Of a DNA stretch of 64,000 nt, positions 1-10,410 are shown one piece after another. The position numbers were made by a program, and so were the translations under genes. A model generated the notes under the pieces. That model made no database searches, was not told the DNA's origin, and saw nothing but the letters and a program-made list of their open reading frames with translations. The stretch's first letter is position 1; every line of letters starts with the position of its first letter. The stretch is from Nageia nagi (Eukaryota; Pinophyta): positions 199,578,001 through 199,642,000 of the forward strand of contig JBITNC010000001.1 of assembly GCA_050084985.1 (NCBI GenBank), given 5' to 3'.

Positions 1-360
1 TATGATTTGAAATGATGTAGTTGTATCATATGATATGAAATGATCTAAATATGATTTAAATGATCCATATGATATGTAATGATGCAACTATACCATATGA
101 TATGATATAATCTAAATATAGTATTTGATATAAAAAAATAAAATGAGATCATTTAAATATCTTTGAAACCTCATGAAGTGATATAAGTATCAAATGGGTT
201 ATTTGAAACCTCTAACAAATTAAAACCTCCCACTAAAAGATATAAATAAACCTTGTGATATGAAAATATTTGAATAGACCTTATGATGTGATATGAAATA
301 ATTTAAATATACTATATGATCTAAAAATTGGATTGAAGAAGAAAAGCAACTATTCAAAAC
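1..360. repeat. AT-rich degenerate short repeats
   Basis: The stretch is dominated by variants of atgatatgaaatgatct and catatgatatg, with no open frame of note. Similar text recurs near 28620-28700 and 37540-37600, so it looks like a dispersed low-complexity repeat. I see no gene in it. Confidence 0.6.
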
Positions 361-1160
361 CTTGAAGAAGGAAAGAACTTATTCAAAACTACAACATTTT
401 ATTTACAAGAACTAAGTAGACACATCCACATACCCAATTCAGGTTTTATGTGTATTTTGGTAGTGAAGTTCAAAGCCCCTTAAAACATTTGATTTACAAT
501 CACTAAGTAGATAAATCCATATACATAATTTAAGTTTTATGGGTATTTTGGTAGTGAAGTTCAAATATCCTTCTAGGTAGCATGCAATAACCACACCATC
601 TGATTTACAAGAACTAAGTAGACACATCCACACACCCAATTCAAGTTTTATGGGTATTTTAGAAGTGAAGTTTAAATAACCCTAAAGATAGCCTATAATA
701 CATGCAAGAATGTCAACAATTCATGTAATAATTATTCATATTAGGAACAATTCAATAAGAATCACTCATGCTATTAAACTATTTAAAAGTAAGAACATGT
801 AAAAAGGTTATGCAGTAAAGGTTTGTTCCTAAGTACTTTATCATATAAAAGAATTTGAGGTCATCCTTGTAGTATCCATGAATTGCATATCCTCCAATCA
901 TTGCAGTCCATGAAAGTGTATCTTTATCATGCATATTCCATATTAACATATATATATTTATTAATTTTTAAGGGAATTGTGATAATTAAGTTCAAAGCTT
1001 CCTCATGATAGCCCTCTTAACCAAAAAGGTTAACAATGAACATATATGATTCATATTAAGAATAATGCAATAAGAGTCGCTCATGTTATTAAATTATTTA
1101 GAGCCCTCATCTACTAGACCTTTATAGATGCATGTAAGTAAAATATATATAAAGGTTATG
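361..1160 (-). pseudogene. PPR gene fragments (E-motif triplication)
   Basis: Read on the minus strand, 439-639 encodes PPR C-terminal (E-type) text such as KIPIKLKL followed by W and LLSDCKS, which resembles the MPIKPD..W..LL.AC motif of plant PLS-class PPR proteins. Three copies of a ~95-bp fragment start near 410, 503 and 605. The 700-1160 part holds further minus-strand pieces, including a remnant of the VLSACNHAGLVDEG-type S motif near 1080-1160. PPR proteins bind organellar RNA, but nothing here forms more than one or two motifs, and stops and frameshifts abound. It is a relic. Confidence 0.65.
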
Positions 1161-1629
1161 CTATTAGGGAATTTAGAAATTTATCATGTATTTGAGTTTG
1201 TTGAGGCAAGGGAGTAGAGGAGATTAGGATAGATTGGAATGGGAATTTCAATTTTTTGAAGAGGTTAGGCAAGGTGAGAAGAAATATTGGTAAGTATTAT
1301 TCAAAATTTTTACATGTAACCTTATAAAATTTCTATTGTTCCTTATATTATTCCTCATTTTGCAAATAGGTCTTAACTCCTAATGATTACATTTGGAATA
1401 CAAGTCTAAAGGGAATTTTTTATAAAACCCATTTTTTATGTATCTTGTAATCATTATAGACCATAAAACTATGAATTTACATCATTTATCTTGTCAAATA
1501 ATTCTCAAGATTTATGTATTCTTCCAAAATTTTCATACATTTCTTAGGATTATTTTTAGATAGTTTCTTTCCTTCTCCAAGACAATTTTTGGGCACCATT
1601 TTGAGACATATTTTGTGTTGATTTTTCTA
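1161..1629 (-). repeat. purine-rich tract and PPR-array remnant
   Basis: A G/A-rich tract at about 1190-1290 matches, by eye, tracts at 8020-8090 and 13415-13470 and the inverse of 40470-40600. It is followed at 1430-1560 by the PPR-derived sequence that makes up the arrays at 8095-9660. No open frame is present. Confidence 0.5.
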
Positions 1630-2341
1630 TGATCCAAATTGGATCATGTTAGGTTATTCTCTATAGGATAAGTATTCATTATAGAGGTATATGTTCTTAT
1701 ATACAAACCAAAAACTAAAATTTGGAATTAATCGATGTACAAAACCATGCCACCAATGATATGCAACACTATTTTTAGGATGTTAACAACACACATCTTA
1801 ATGAGTTAGCAAGGGAAGTTGAAGGGACATCAACATTTTGGGTAGGTGATCAGTTCATTATCTTCAACCAACATCTTAGAGATGTTTCCAAGATTATTTA
1901 ATGGCATGATACTCTTTGATTCCATAAATGGAGTTTAAGGATTTTGGGATTGTAAATATTTGAAGAAAGACTAAGAGTCATTCCAAAATTTGTGTAGTTC
2001 TAAAGTTATTCTTCTTGTAGTAGGAGATTTTAGTAATATTGTAGGAGATGATATTACCATTATTTTTATGTTATTTTTCTATGCATGTAATATTATAATG
2101 TCCATATACAATGAGAAGAGAATGCTCCAATTCCATGTTGGATTAGCCCACATTGGGTAAACTAGAGTAAATAATTATGTTGATCTTATTTTTTATGATT
2201 AAGATTGTTAAATTATAGTTTTACATTGTGCAATTTCAAATTTATATGCAATTTTTTGGATCTCATAATGATGAATATTGTTTTTTCAAATATGTAAGCG
2301 AAGATACGAGTATGCTATAAACATCTAGGGATTATGGATCA
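1630..2341 (+). repeat. 5' LTR of element A
   Basis: The LTR starts TGATCC and ends GGATCA, a 6-bp inverted terminal repeat that is exact in element B too. The body matches 7069-7757 and both LTRs of element B. Its length is about 712 bp. The left boundary follows the termini proven in B by a 5-bp target duplication. Confidence 0.85.
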
Positions 2342-2343
2342 CA

Positions 2344-2355
2344 TAGTATTGGAGC
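2344..2355 (+). other. Decayed primer-binding site of element A
   Basis: TAGTATTGGAGC lies two bases after the LTR. It is the initiator-Met tRNA complement TGGTATCAGAGC with three substitutions. The unmutated form occupies the same place in element B. Confidence 0.75.
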
Positions 2356-2497
2356 TTATGTGTGCAAAATTTAAGGCCAAAATTTTAGGGATTTTAGGCT
2401 ACTAAAAACATGCTTTTTGATGTTTGGGAGGAGATCTCAAAGAATAGAATTGATTCCAGAGGATCCTAGGAATGGTCGAAAGTGTAGAGTGATCAAA

Positions 2498-3560
2498 ATG
2501 GATTATCCAAAGGAACAACAATTTATTGTCTCTACCATATTGGATGTGAAGTTTGAAAGGAGATTTTTATAAATGAAGAATCATTTGCCTCATGTAGCCA
2601 AGTTGTTGGTTGCTAGAGATAATATAAATGTCAATCAAAGACATCAAAATGAACTTGGAGGACCTAATTCATTAATATCATCAAATTGAGTTCCATTCAA
2701 GGTGGAGGCCAAAGTGGACATTCTTATTTGGGAGGAGAGGTTGATGCAGAAAAGATGAACAATTGGTTGAAATAATTGAAGGTTTATTTACAAATTCATG
2801 GTGTTGTAAATGATGTTGATAAAATCTCTTTTTCTAGATTAAATATGGGTGGGCATTCTTTCATTTGGTAGGAAAGCGATGTAGAAACTCTTAAACATGA
2901 AAACTTATCAAAAATATCTTCTTGGAATGAATTTAAGGAATTATTAAGAGATTAGTTTTATCCATTAGGACATCATAATAAATAATTTATGAAATGGCAA
3001 TTCTTTAGATAAAAAAGAGAGAAAATAGTTCAAGAGTACACTATAGAAATTAGGAAACAAGCTAATTTTTTAGGGTTTCATTAAAAGATTCTCAAATTTT
3101 AATGAAGTACATTGGAGTTTTACATAGTCATTTGCAAAATACTATCATATTTTTTAATCCTACTAATCTTGATCAAGTGTGTGTTTAAGTGAAATCCTTA
3201 GAGGAGGATGGTAAAGTAAGAAGATAATATGATGAATCCAAGAAGGCTTCTAACTCAAGGGGAGGATAAGATAAAGGTAAATCTAAAGATAAAGGCAAAG
3301 GTAAGCAAGAAACTAAGACCATAAATATTTCAAAGAAATAAGGTGATAATAGGTATGGTAATCATTATGATAAACATGATCATGTTGATAATAAATATGG
3401 AAACCTTCATCCATAATTACCTCTATATAAGAGAAAGAATAAGGAGAAAAGTAATGTTATGGTTCTTAAATGTGAGGATATTAAGGATAGTTTATATGTT
3501 GATGAGAAACTAAATTGTTCAGCCATTCAAAGGGTTAAAGAATCTTAATACATTGAAGAA
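2498..3560 (+). pseudogene. gag of element A (broken)
   Basis: Gag would form the capsid-like particle that packages retrotransposon RNA. The frame opens at the ATG at 2498 with MDYPKEQQ, collinear with MDNAKEQ at 61807 on the minus strand in element B. A capsid-like stretch with NNWLK and VDKISF lies at about 2750-2830. Further on, a CCHC zinc-knuckle position near 3340-3400 has lost its cysteines, reading YGNHYDKHDH. There are at least two frameshifts and many stops (TAG, TAA and TGA at Gln or Arg positions). Comparison with B gives confidence in the assignment. Confidence 0.75.
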
Positions 3561-3599
3561 TAAAGGATTCAATTATTCAATATCAAAATCCAAATTAAG

Positions 3600-3960
3600 A
3601 AAACCAAAGTAGATTGCATTGTTGATTGAGGTTCTCAACCAAATTTGATTTTAGAGTCTATAGTAAGTAATTTGGGATTGGAAACTTTCAAACATCCAAA
3701 TCCATATCCTTTGTGTTGGGTGCATCGCAATGCTAGTTTGCAAGTCACTAAACAATGTAAGTTGAAATTTGCTATTTGTGCAAAGTACATTTATTAATTT
3801 ATGGTTGCTATTGTTCATTTAGAAATTTATGGTGTTATTCTTGGTAACCCTTATATGTGGAATTGAGATGGTATTTATTACAAAATATTGAACAAATTGT
3901 AATTGGTGAAAGATCAAAAGGTGTTTATAGCTAGTGCACATAAAAGTAGGAAAAAGATAC
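3600..3960 (+). pseudogene. Aspartic protease of element A (broken)
   Basis: The retropepsin-like domain would cut the Gag-Pol polyprotein. Read on the plus strand, an IVD-stop-GSQPNLI motif sits at about 3615-3650, where a D-x-G-S-Q active site is expected. It is followed by SNLGLETFKHPNPYPL, which element B shares at 60540-60720. A stop codon occupies the middle position of the active-site triplet. Confidence 0.65.
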
Positions 3961-4189
3961 ATTTAGTCATTGCTAGTTAGGTAGAATGCCTTGTAAATGC
4001 TTCTAAAAAGTTTATATTGTTCATGATGAAAATATGAGCTTTTGGTGAGATGAATATCAAGCTATCAACAATATGTAATATTGAATATAGGCCATTAACC
4101 CATGTGTAAAAGGGAAGAATAGATGCAAAAATTGATTCAAGATTTTACTGACTTATTTGTAGAGCCATAAGGATTACCTCCAATAAAGG

Positions 4190-4995
4190 ATATACAACAT
4201 GATATTTAGTTGTTAATTGATTCTTCATTGCCCAACATAGCTTTGTATCGATAATCAATTTTGGAGCAAGAGGAGATAAAGAGGTAGATTTAGGAGTTAG
4301 TTGATCAATATGTGATCAAACTAAGTACATCTCCATGTGGATCACCTATTGTTTTCATTCCCAAGAAGGATCAAACTTGGAGGATGTGTATTGACTATAG
4401 AGCACTTAACAAAATCACCATAAAAAATGACTATCCTTTACCTCAGATAAATGATCTTTTGGATCAATTGCAAGGGGAAAGACTCTTCACTAAGTTGGAC
4501 TTGAGGATTGGATATCACCAAGTTTGAATTAAGGAGGAGGAAATTTGGAGGACCAATTTAAATATAATACAAGGCTTATTTGAATGACTTATTTTTCCAT
4601 TTGATTTGTGCAATGTGTCAGCCAAATTTATAATGATAATGAATGATGTGCTTCATTCATTTATTGATTCTTTTATTTTTGTATACTTGGATGATATTAT
4701 TATTTATAGTTCTACTTGGTAAGAACATGTTGCACATCTTAGATAAGTTTTACAAGATTTTCATAGGGAAAAATTGTTGTTGAAACATTCAAAATGTGAG
4801 TTTGGAAAAGAGTCTTTGGTGTATTTGCACTATGTTATTGGTCATGGATAGTTTAAGATAGATCCTAGTAAAGTAAGTGCTATAGTAGATTGGCCAAGGC
4901 CATCTAATGTAGCTAAAGTAAGGCATTTCTTAGGTGTTGTTCAATATTTAAGAAAGTTTATTATTGATTTTTCTTGTATTGATTCACCTTTACAT
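4190..4995 (+). pseudogene. Reverse transcriptase of element A (broken)
   Basis: This RNA-dependent DNA polymerase domain would copy element RNA inside the particle. The longest clean part, 4312-4527, shows [22 protein letters not shown] and [13 protein letters not shown], which are standard Ty3/gypsy motifs. The catalytic box FVYLDDIIIYS is intact at about 4678-4710. Then come SKCEFGKESL and the connection-domain text VDWPRPSNV (4795-4910). Several stops, including a TGA right after GYHQV, prevent translation. Confidence 0.88.
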
Positions 4996-5004
4996 GATGT
5001 AACT

Positions 5005-5480
5005 GACAAGACCAATGGGGAAAGCAACAAAAACATATTTTGATGCCTTGAAGCAAAATATTGTTAGTCCACCCATGCTAGCACTTCCTAACTTGTAAAA
5101 ACCACTTGATGTGGAGACTGATGCAAGTCAATATGCCATGGGAGCCATTTTGTTACAAGAAGGTGAACCAATTTGCTCTCATTCTAAAAAATTTACTAGG
5201 GCTATTTTGAATTTAATTTTACTTATGATAAGGAAATGTATGCATTGATTCAAGTTGTTAAAAAGTAGAAATATTACTTAATGGGGAAAGAAACAATCAT
5301 TCATACTGATCATCAATCATTAAAGTATTTACAAACTCAATCAAAATTGCAATAAATTAGACACTATAGATGGATGTATTTTCTATAACAATTTTATTTA
5401 ATGATCAAGTATAAGAAAGGAACATAGAATAAGGTTGTAGATATGATTTCTATACCACCTACAACTATAAATTCCACACT
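5005..5480 (+). pseudogene. RNase H of element A (broken)
   Basis: The domain would degrade the RNA strand during reverse transcription. Visible motifs are VETDASQYAMGAIL (5110-5155), CSHSKKF (near 5175), TYDKEMYAL (5220-5250) and TDHQSLKYL (5305-5335). These fit the gypsy RNase H that follows RT. The reading is broken by stops at former Gln codons and one small deletion near 5200. A short spacer motif at 5484-5527 follows (see findings). Confidence 0.8.
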
Positions 5481-5539
5481 ATTAGCAATGTGCAGTACTA
5501 ATGTTGGGCCATTAACATCATGCAAACAAGGGCTATTGA

Positions 5540-7066
5540 GTTCCATATTAGTGATGAAATATCTTCCTTTCCTATTCGAGTCATTTCTAGAGGCATATGT
5601 GTAGGATCCTAACTTTGAAGAGGTGTATGAGTAGTTTTTTCATATAGGTATAAGTATGAGGGATTTGATGATTTTTATTTGAAAAATGGACTTCTTTAGA
5701 ATTTTAATACATTATGTGTATGTGTATGTTAAAAGAGGATTGGATTGATCAAAGAAGCACATACTTAAAATATTGTAGAACATTTTATGTTTGGAAAAAT
5801 ATTGTACAATTTACAAAGGTATGTATACTATCCAAAGATGCAAGATCAAGTTACCAAGTACATAAGGGGGTATTCTTTGTGTTGCATAAACAAGCTAAGT
5901 AATACAAACTTGGGTTTATATCAGCTACTTCCAGTACCTTCACATCCATAGGAGTGTATCTCAATGGATTTTTTGGGAGGATTACCTATGACTAAGAAGG
6001 GTCATGACTATTTATTTGTTATTATGGATAGATTTAGCAAGATGTGTATTTTGATTCCATGTAAGAAGACTATAATAGGAAAATATGCTACAAATTTATT
6101 CTTTTATCATATTTGGGTTCATTTTAGATTGCCTACTTCTATTGTTTCAAATAGAGATAGTAGATTTTTGGGCAAGTTTTGGACATATTTATGGGAAAAT
6201 ATGGATACAAGGTTGAAGAGGAGTATTGTCTTTCATCCTCAAATGGATGGAAAAATCAACTTGGTTAATAGAATAGTGGTTCAACTCTTTAAGGGTTATT
6301 TTGGAAAGCATCCTAAGTCTTGGGATGAACATCTTGAATATATACAACATTCATACAATAGGGAAATTTAATTTTCCATTGATAAGAGTCCTTTTGAGAC
6401 TTGTTCTAGTTATTTACCACCTTCACCTTTTGATTATGTGTTTGGAAAAAAAAAAGATGAAGAATATTCAATTGAAAAAGAAGAAAATCAAGCTATAATG
6501 GTTGGTGAAAAGATTAGGAAAATTCATTTGAAAGTCCAAGAGAAACTTGAGACAAGCCAAGCCAAGTACAAGATGGAAATGACAAACATAGAGTTGATCA
6601 TAAGTTTCATGTGAGAGACCATGTTTGGTTACATATTAGTAAGGAGAGATTACAATGACCAATTAAATAGTTAAAACCTTTAAGGTATGGACCATTTGAG
6701 ATTATGGAGCAAGTAACTAAGAATGCTTTTAGATTGAATCTATCAACATATATGAACATCTATTCAATTGTGAATGTGGAAGATTTTAAAATGTATGATC
6801 CATCTATATTGATTAAAGATGAGTAGGTTTAAATCAAATTTTACCATATCTTGATGACTTAACTCCTAATACTATGGATGAACTCAAGGAGGATTCCATA
6901 TTACAAAATAAGGTTCATGCTACAAGAAGAGATGATACAAATTTATGGTTGGTTGGATTGAAAGGACACAAGCCTAATAAAGCCAAAAGGATGGAAAAGG
7001 ATAGATTCAGGGAGTTGTATCCTCATCTATACATTTGTGGGACCAAATGCCTTCTCATTAGGGAGG
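5540..7066 (+). pseudogene. Integrase of element A (broken)
   Basis: The integrase would insert the cDNA. A decayed zinc-binding part lies at 5714-5902. The core at 5964-6371 opens MDFLGGLPMTKKGHDY, continues through NRDSRFLGKFW (second catalytic Asp) and reaches VNRIVVQLFKGYFGKHPKSWDEHL. Where family members carry an E in the third catalytic position (..K.N.VNR), this copy reads GKINLVNR, so the Glu position must be checked by alignment. The C-terminal module at 6590-7060 includes PFEIMEQVTK and WLVGLKGHK, a tail also present in B. I do not see a classical chromodomain. Confidence 0.82.
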
Positions 7067-7068
7067 TG

Positions 7069-7757
7069 TGATCTGAATTAGATCATATCAAGTTATCCTT
7101 TATAGGAGTAGTACTCATTCTAGAGGTATTTGCTTAGAGATAGATCAAAGATTGAAATCTAGAGTTAATTGGTATATAGAAACATACCTCTAGTAGCATG
7201 CAACACTATTTTCAAGCTATTAATGGTATGCTTCTTGATGAGTCAATAGGGGAAGTTGAAGGGATATTAATGTTTTAGGAAAATGAGAAGTTCTTTGTCT
7301 TCAATAGACATCTTGGAAATGATTCTAGGCTTATTTAATGTCATTCTACTCTTTGATTCTATAGATGGACATTTAAGATTTTGGAATTATAAATATTTGA
7401 AGGAAGACCAAGATTCATTCTAAAAATTTTGTAGTTGAAAAATTGTTTTTCTTGTGATAGGAGACTGCAATAGTATTGTAGGAGATGGTCTTGACATTAT
7501 TTTGATGATATTTCTCTATGCATGTAATATTCTAATTTCCATATACAATGAGAAGAGAAGGCTCCAATTCCATGCTAGATTAGCCCCCATTGAGTGAACT
7601 AGGGTAAATCATTATGTTGATCTTGTTGTGTGTGATTGATATTGTTAAAGTATAGTCTTACATTGTGTAATTTCAAATTTATATGCAATTTGATGGATCT
7701 CATAATGGTGAATGTTTTTTTTTTTGAATCTATAAGTGAGGATCTAAGTATATTAAA
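7069..7757 (+). repeat. 3' LTR of element A (truncated)
   Basis: It begins TGATCT just after the purine-rich CATTAGGGAGGTG that is the likely polypurine tract (about 7056-7068). It follows the 5' LTR until about 7757, where the sequence departs before the expected GGATCA end. The terminal ~40 bp were lost or replaced. Confidence 0.8.
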
Positions 7758-8030
7758 CTCTAAATTTTTACAAGATCGAAAAAGGCCTTTGGTAATGGCC
7801 AATTTGAGGTGGCTTTGAGGGGGCAAGTGTTAACCACCACTATATGTGGTTTTGATGGTAATTTTTATGGGGAAAGTTTAACCCTCTACCATAAATCATA
7901 AAGTGGTGTGTAAAAAATTCTCCTCCATATCATCCAAAATAAAATAAACAAATCCCATGCAGGATTAACCTTACATAGGATATTTCATTTTGGAGGGGGT
8001 AATTACGTAGGATTTGAAGAGGAGAGGAGA
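7758..8030. repeat. Dispersed ~250-bp cassette, copy 1
   Basis: The segment starts with aaaaaggcctttggtaatgg and ends near tttggagggggtaat. A second copy lies at 30318-30445 in the same orientation, lacking a middle portion. It contains a small inverted repeat, AACCAC...GTGGTT (about 7829-7850). No protein is visible. It borders the PPR arrays at both locations, so it may be part of a larger composite repeat. Confidence 0.5.
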
Positions 8031-8092
8031 GGAAATGAGAGGAAGAGAGGAGAAGAGGGAGAAGAGTGAGGAGAGGCTTAGTAGTAAAGGAA
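8020..8092. repeat. Purine-rich GAGGA tract
   Basis: About 70 bp of almost pure G/A built from gaggagagg variants. Related tracts are at 13415-13470 and 1190-1290, and inverted at 40470-40600. Each one abuts PPR-derived sequence at the same end. Confidence 0.6.
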
Positions 8093-8094
8093 AA

Positions 8095-9660
8095 GGTGCA
8101 TATCTTAGGGCCTTGTGTATTCTTCCATATTTTGCATACATATCTTAGGTCTTTTTTAGAAAATCCATTTTTTGTGTATGTTGGGATCATTGTAAACTAT
8201 GAATGTATGTTTGCATCATACATCTTATCAAATAATTACTAGGCCTTATGTATTCTTCTACATTTTATGTACATTTATATTATGGCATTCAAGACCCAAA
8301 TATTCAAATTACAAACACCATGAAGACACATCCAAACAACCAATTTAGGTTTTATGAGTATTTTGGCAATGAATTTCAATGGTCCCTTAATAATATTAAG
8401 GCTTCTCTTTGAAAAACCCATTTTTTTCATATCATGCAATCATTGTAGACCATGAAACTATATTTGCATCATGCATCTTGTTGAATAATTCTTGACCTTA
8501 TGTATTCTTCCATATTTTGCATACATATCTACCAAGGAATTCAAAAATCTAACATTCAAATTATGGAACCATGTAGATGCTTCCACACACCCAATTAATG
8601 TTTTATAAGTATTTTTATAGTGAAGTTCAATGGTAACTCTATAGTCTTAGTTATTTTATCTCAAAACCCATGTTGTGCATATCATGAAACTATGTTTGCA
8701 TCATGCATTTTATCAAATAATTCTTGGGCCTTATGCATTCTTACACATTTTGCGTACATGTCTATTAGGTCATTCAAAACCTGAACATTCAAATTACAAG
8801 AACTATGTATACACATCCACACATCTAATTTAGATTCTATGAGTATTTTGCTTCAATGGTCCCTCAATAGTCTTAGTGTTTTTCTCTAAAATATATCATG
8901 CAATCATTGTAGACCATGAAATTATGTTTGCATCATGTATCTTGCCAAATACTTATTGGGCCTTATGTGGGTACATATTTATCATAGCATTCAAAACCCA
9001 AAAATTCAAATTACAAGTACCATGCAGACACATCCACATACCTAAATTCAAGTTTTATGAGTATTTTACTAGTGAAGTTTAATGGTCCCTCAATAGTCTT
9101 CAGGATTTTCTTTGAAAAAATATTTTTTGCATATTGTGCAATTATTGCATACCATGAAATTATGTTTGCATCATGCATTTTATTAAATAATTCTCTATCC
9201 TTATATATTCTTCTATATTTTGCATACATGTCTATTAGAGCATTCAAAACCCAAACATCTAAATTACAAGCACCATATAGATATATCCACACACCCAATT
9301 TAGGTTTTATAAGTGTTTTGATAGTGAAGTTAAATGTTCCCTCAATATTCTTAGGGATTTTATTTGAAAAATCATTTTTTACATATCATGTAATCATTGC
9401 ATACCATGAAACTAAGTTTACATCATGCATCTTGTAAAATATTTTTTAGGCCTTATGTATTCTTCCATAATTTGTGTACATGTCTATTAGGGAATTAAAA
9501 ACCCAAACATTTGAATTGCAAGCATGATTTAGATGAATCTTTTTTGTATATCCATACCTTCTTCTAGAGCATGCTGGAAGATTGCTAGAAATAATTGCAA
9601 AGTTTGGCTTTACACCTGAAAATTGCATCCTATGATTATTGCAGTACAAGAAACTCTATC
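8095..9660 (-). repeat. PPR-derived tandem array, ~235-255 bp units
   Basis: Six or so units can be read on the minus strand, each encoding in order NALIDMYAK-R-I, LF-KMHDANIISW, and a short E-motif-like KI-IKLEF-Y-D text. The anchor cacccaattt recurs near 8325, 8576, 8815, 9030 and 9292, and ccatgaaactatgtttgcatc recurs near 8450, 8687, 8920, 9150 and 9402. 9011-9298 is the longest open frame. A PPR protein does not join an E motif back into the next P motif in this way, so this is a satellite-like amplification of PPR DNA rather than a gene. Confidence 0.75.
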
Positions 9661-10410
9661 TCTATAACCTTTTCAAAAAATCCATTTTGTGCTTTCCTCC
9701 AATCATTGTAGTTCATAACACTATGTTTCATCATGCATGTTGTCAAACATTTCTTGGACCATGAAACTATGTTTGTATCATGCATCATTGAAGACCATGA
9801 AACTATGTTACAAAGTTTGGTTTAGTTGAAGATATATTCAAAGGGATATACTTGAATATTTACTTGATTTAAATGAATGAGAAATAAAAAAGGGTTCTTA
9901 GAAAAACATAAAACAAAATGAATGTAGAGATATTCTCTATTGTGTCAATAAATTTAAGAAATCTTCCAATATCTATCCTTTTTATATATTTTCTAAATGG
10001 TGTTAATTACATCTTGCATTCATTACAATCATGAAATTGTGTTAATTGTACTTTCCTCCAATCATTATAGTCTATGAGACTATTTTGTATCATGCACCTT
10101 GTCAAATAATTTTTTGACCATAAAATTATGTTTTCATCAAGCATCATTGCAGACCATGACACTATGTTATAGAGTTTGGTTTAGTTGAATATATATTCAA
10201 AGGGAGATACTTGAAGATTTACTTTATTTATTTGAATGAGAAACAAAAAAGGGTTCTTAGCAAAGCACAAAATATAGGAAACATAATTAAGGTAGATATA
10301 TTTTCTATCTTATCAATAAATTAGAGAAAATATTCCAATATCTCTCCTTTGTAGATATTTTTTAGATGGTGTCAATTGCATCTTACAATCATTGTAGTCC
10401 ATGAAACTGT
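9661..10410. repeat. ~350-bp tandem repeat, copies 1 and 2
   Basis: Two copies of a repeat with the core agtttggtttagttgaag...ttactt lie at about 9795-10055 and 10145-10405. A third copy lies at 12160-12415, separated from the others by the insertion at 10411-12045. The edges contain PPR-derived text (ccatgaaactatg). No open frame of note. Confidence 0.65.

Larger units (their letters stand above)
1630..7757 (+). mobile_element. Element A: degenerate Ty3/gypsy retrotransposon
   Basis: This is a full-order LTR retrotransposon on the plus strand. A 5' LTR (1630-2341) is followed by a decayed primer-binding site, gag, protease, reverse transcriptase, RNase H, integrase, a polypurine run and a 3' LTR that begins at 7069 and loses homology near 7757. 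It belongs to the same family as element B (42787-62688): both share LTR termini TGATCC...GGATCA and collinear proteins. The 5-bp flank left of the element is TTCTA. Because the right LTR end is missing, no target duplication can be tested. Every coding domain has stops or frameshifts, so the copy is inactive. Confidence 0.9.

Noticed and set aside
6874-7071. Classical chromodomain at the end of element A integrase
   Set aside because: WLVGLKGHK has a faint resemblance, but the V-K-W-x-G and E-x-T-W-E signature found in F and G is absent.
9057-9437. 126-residue plus-strand open frame
   Set aside because: It is the complement of the PPR-derived repeat units. Its internal repetition (AYHEIMFASCILLN twice) mirrors the array rather than a protein.
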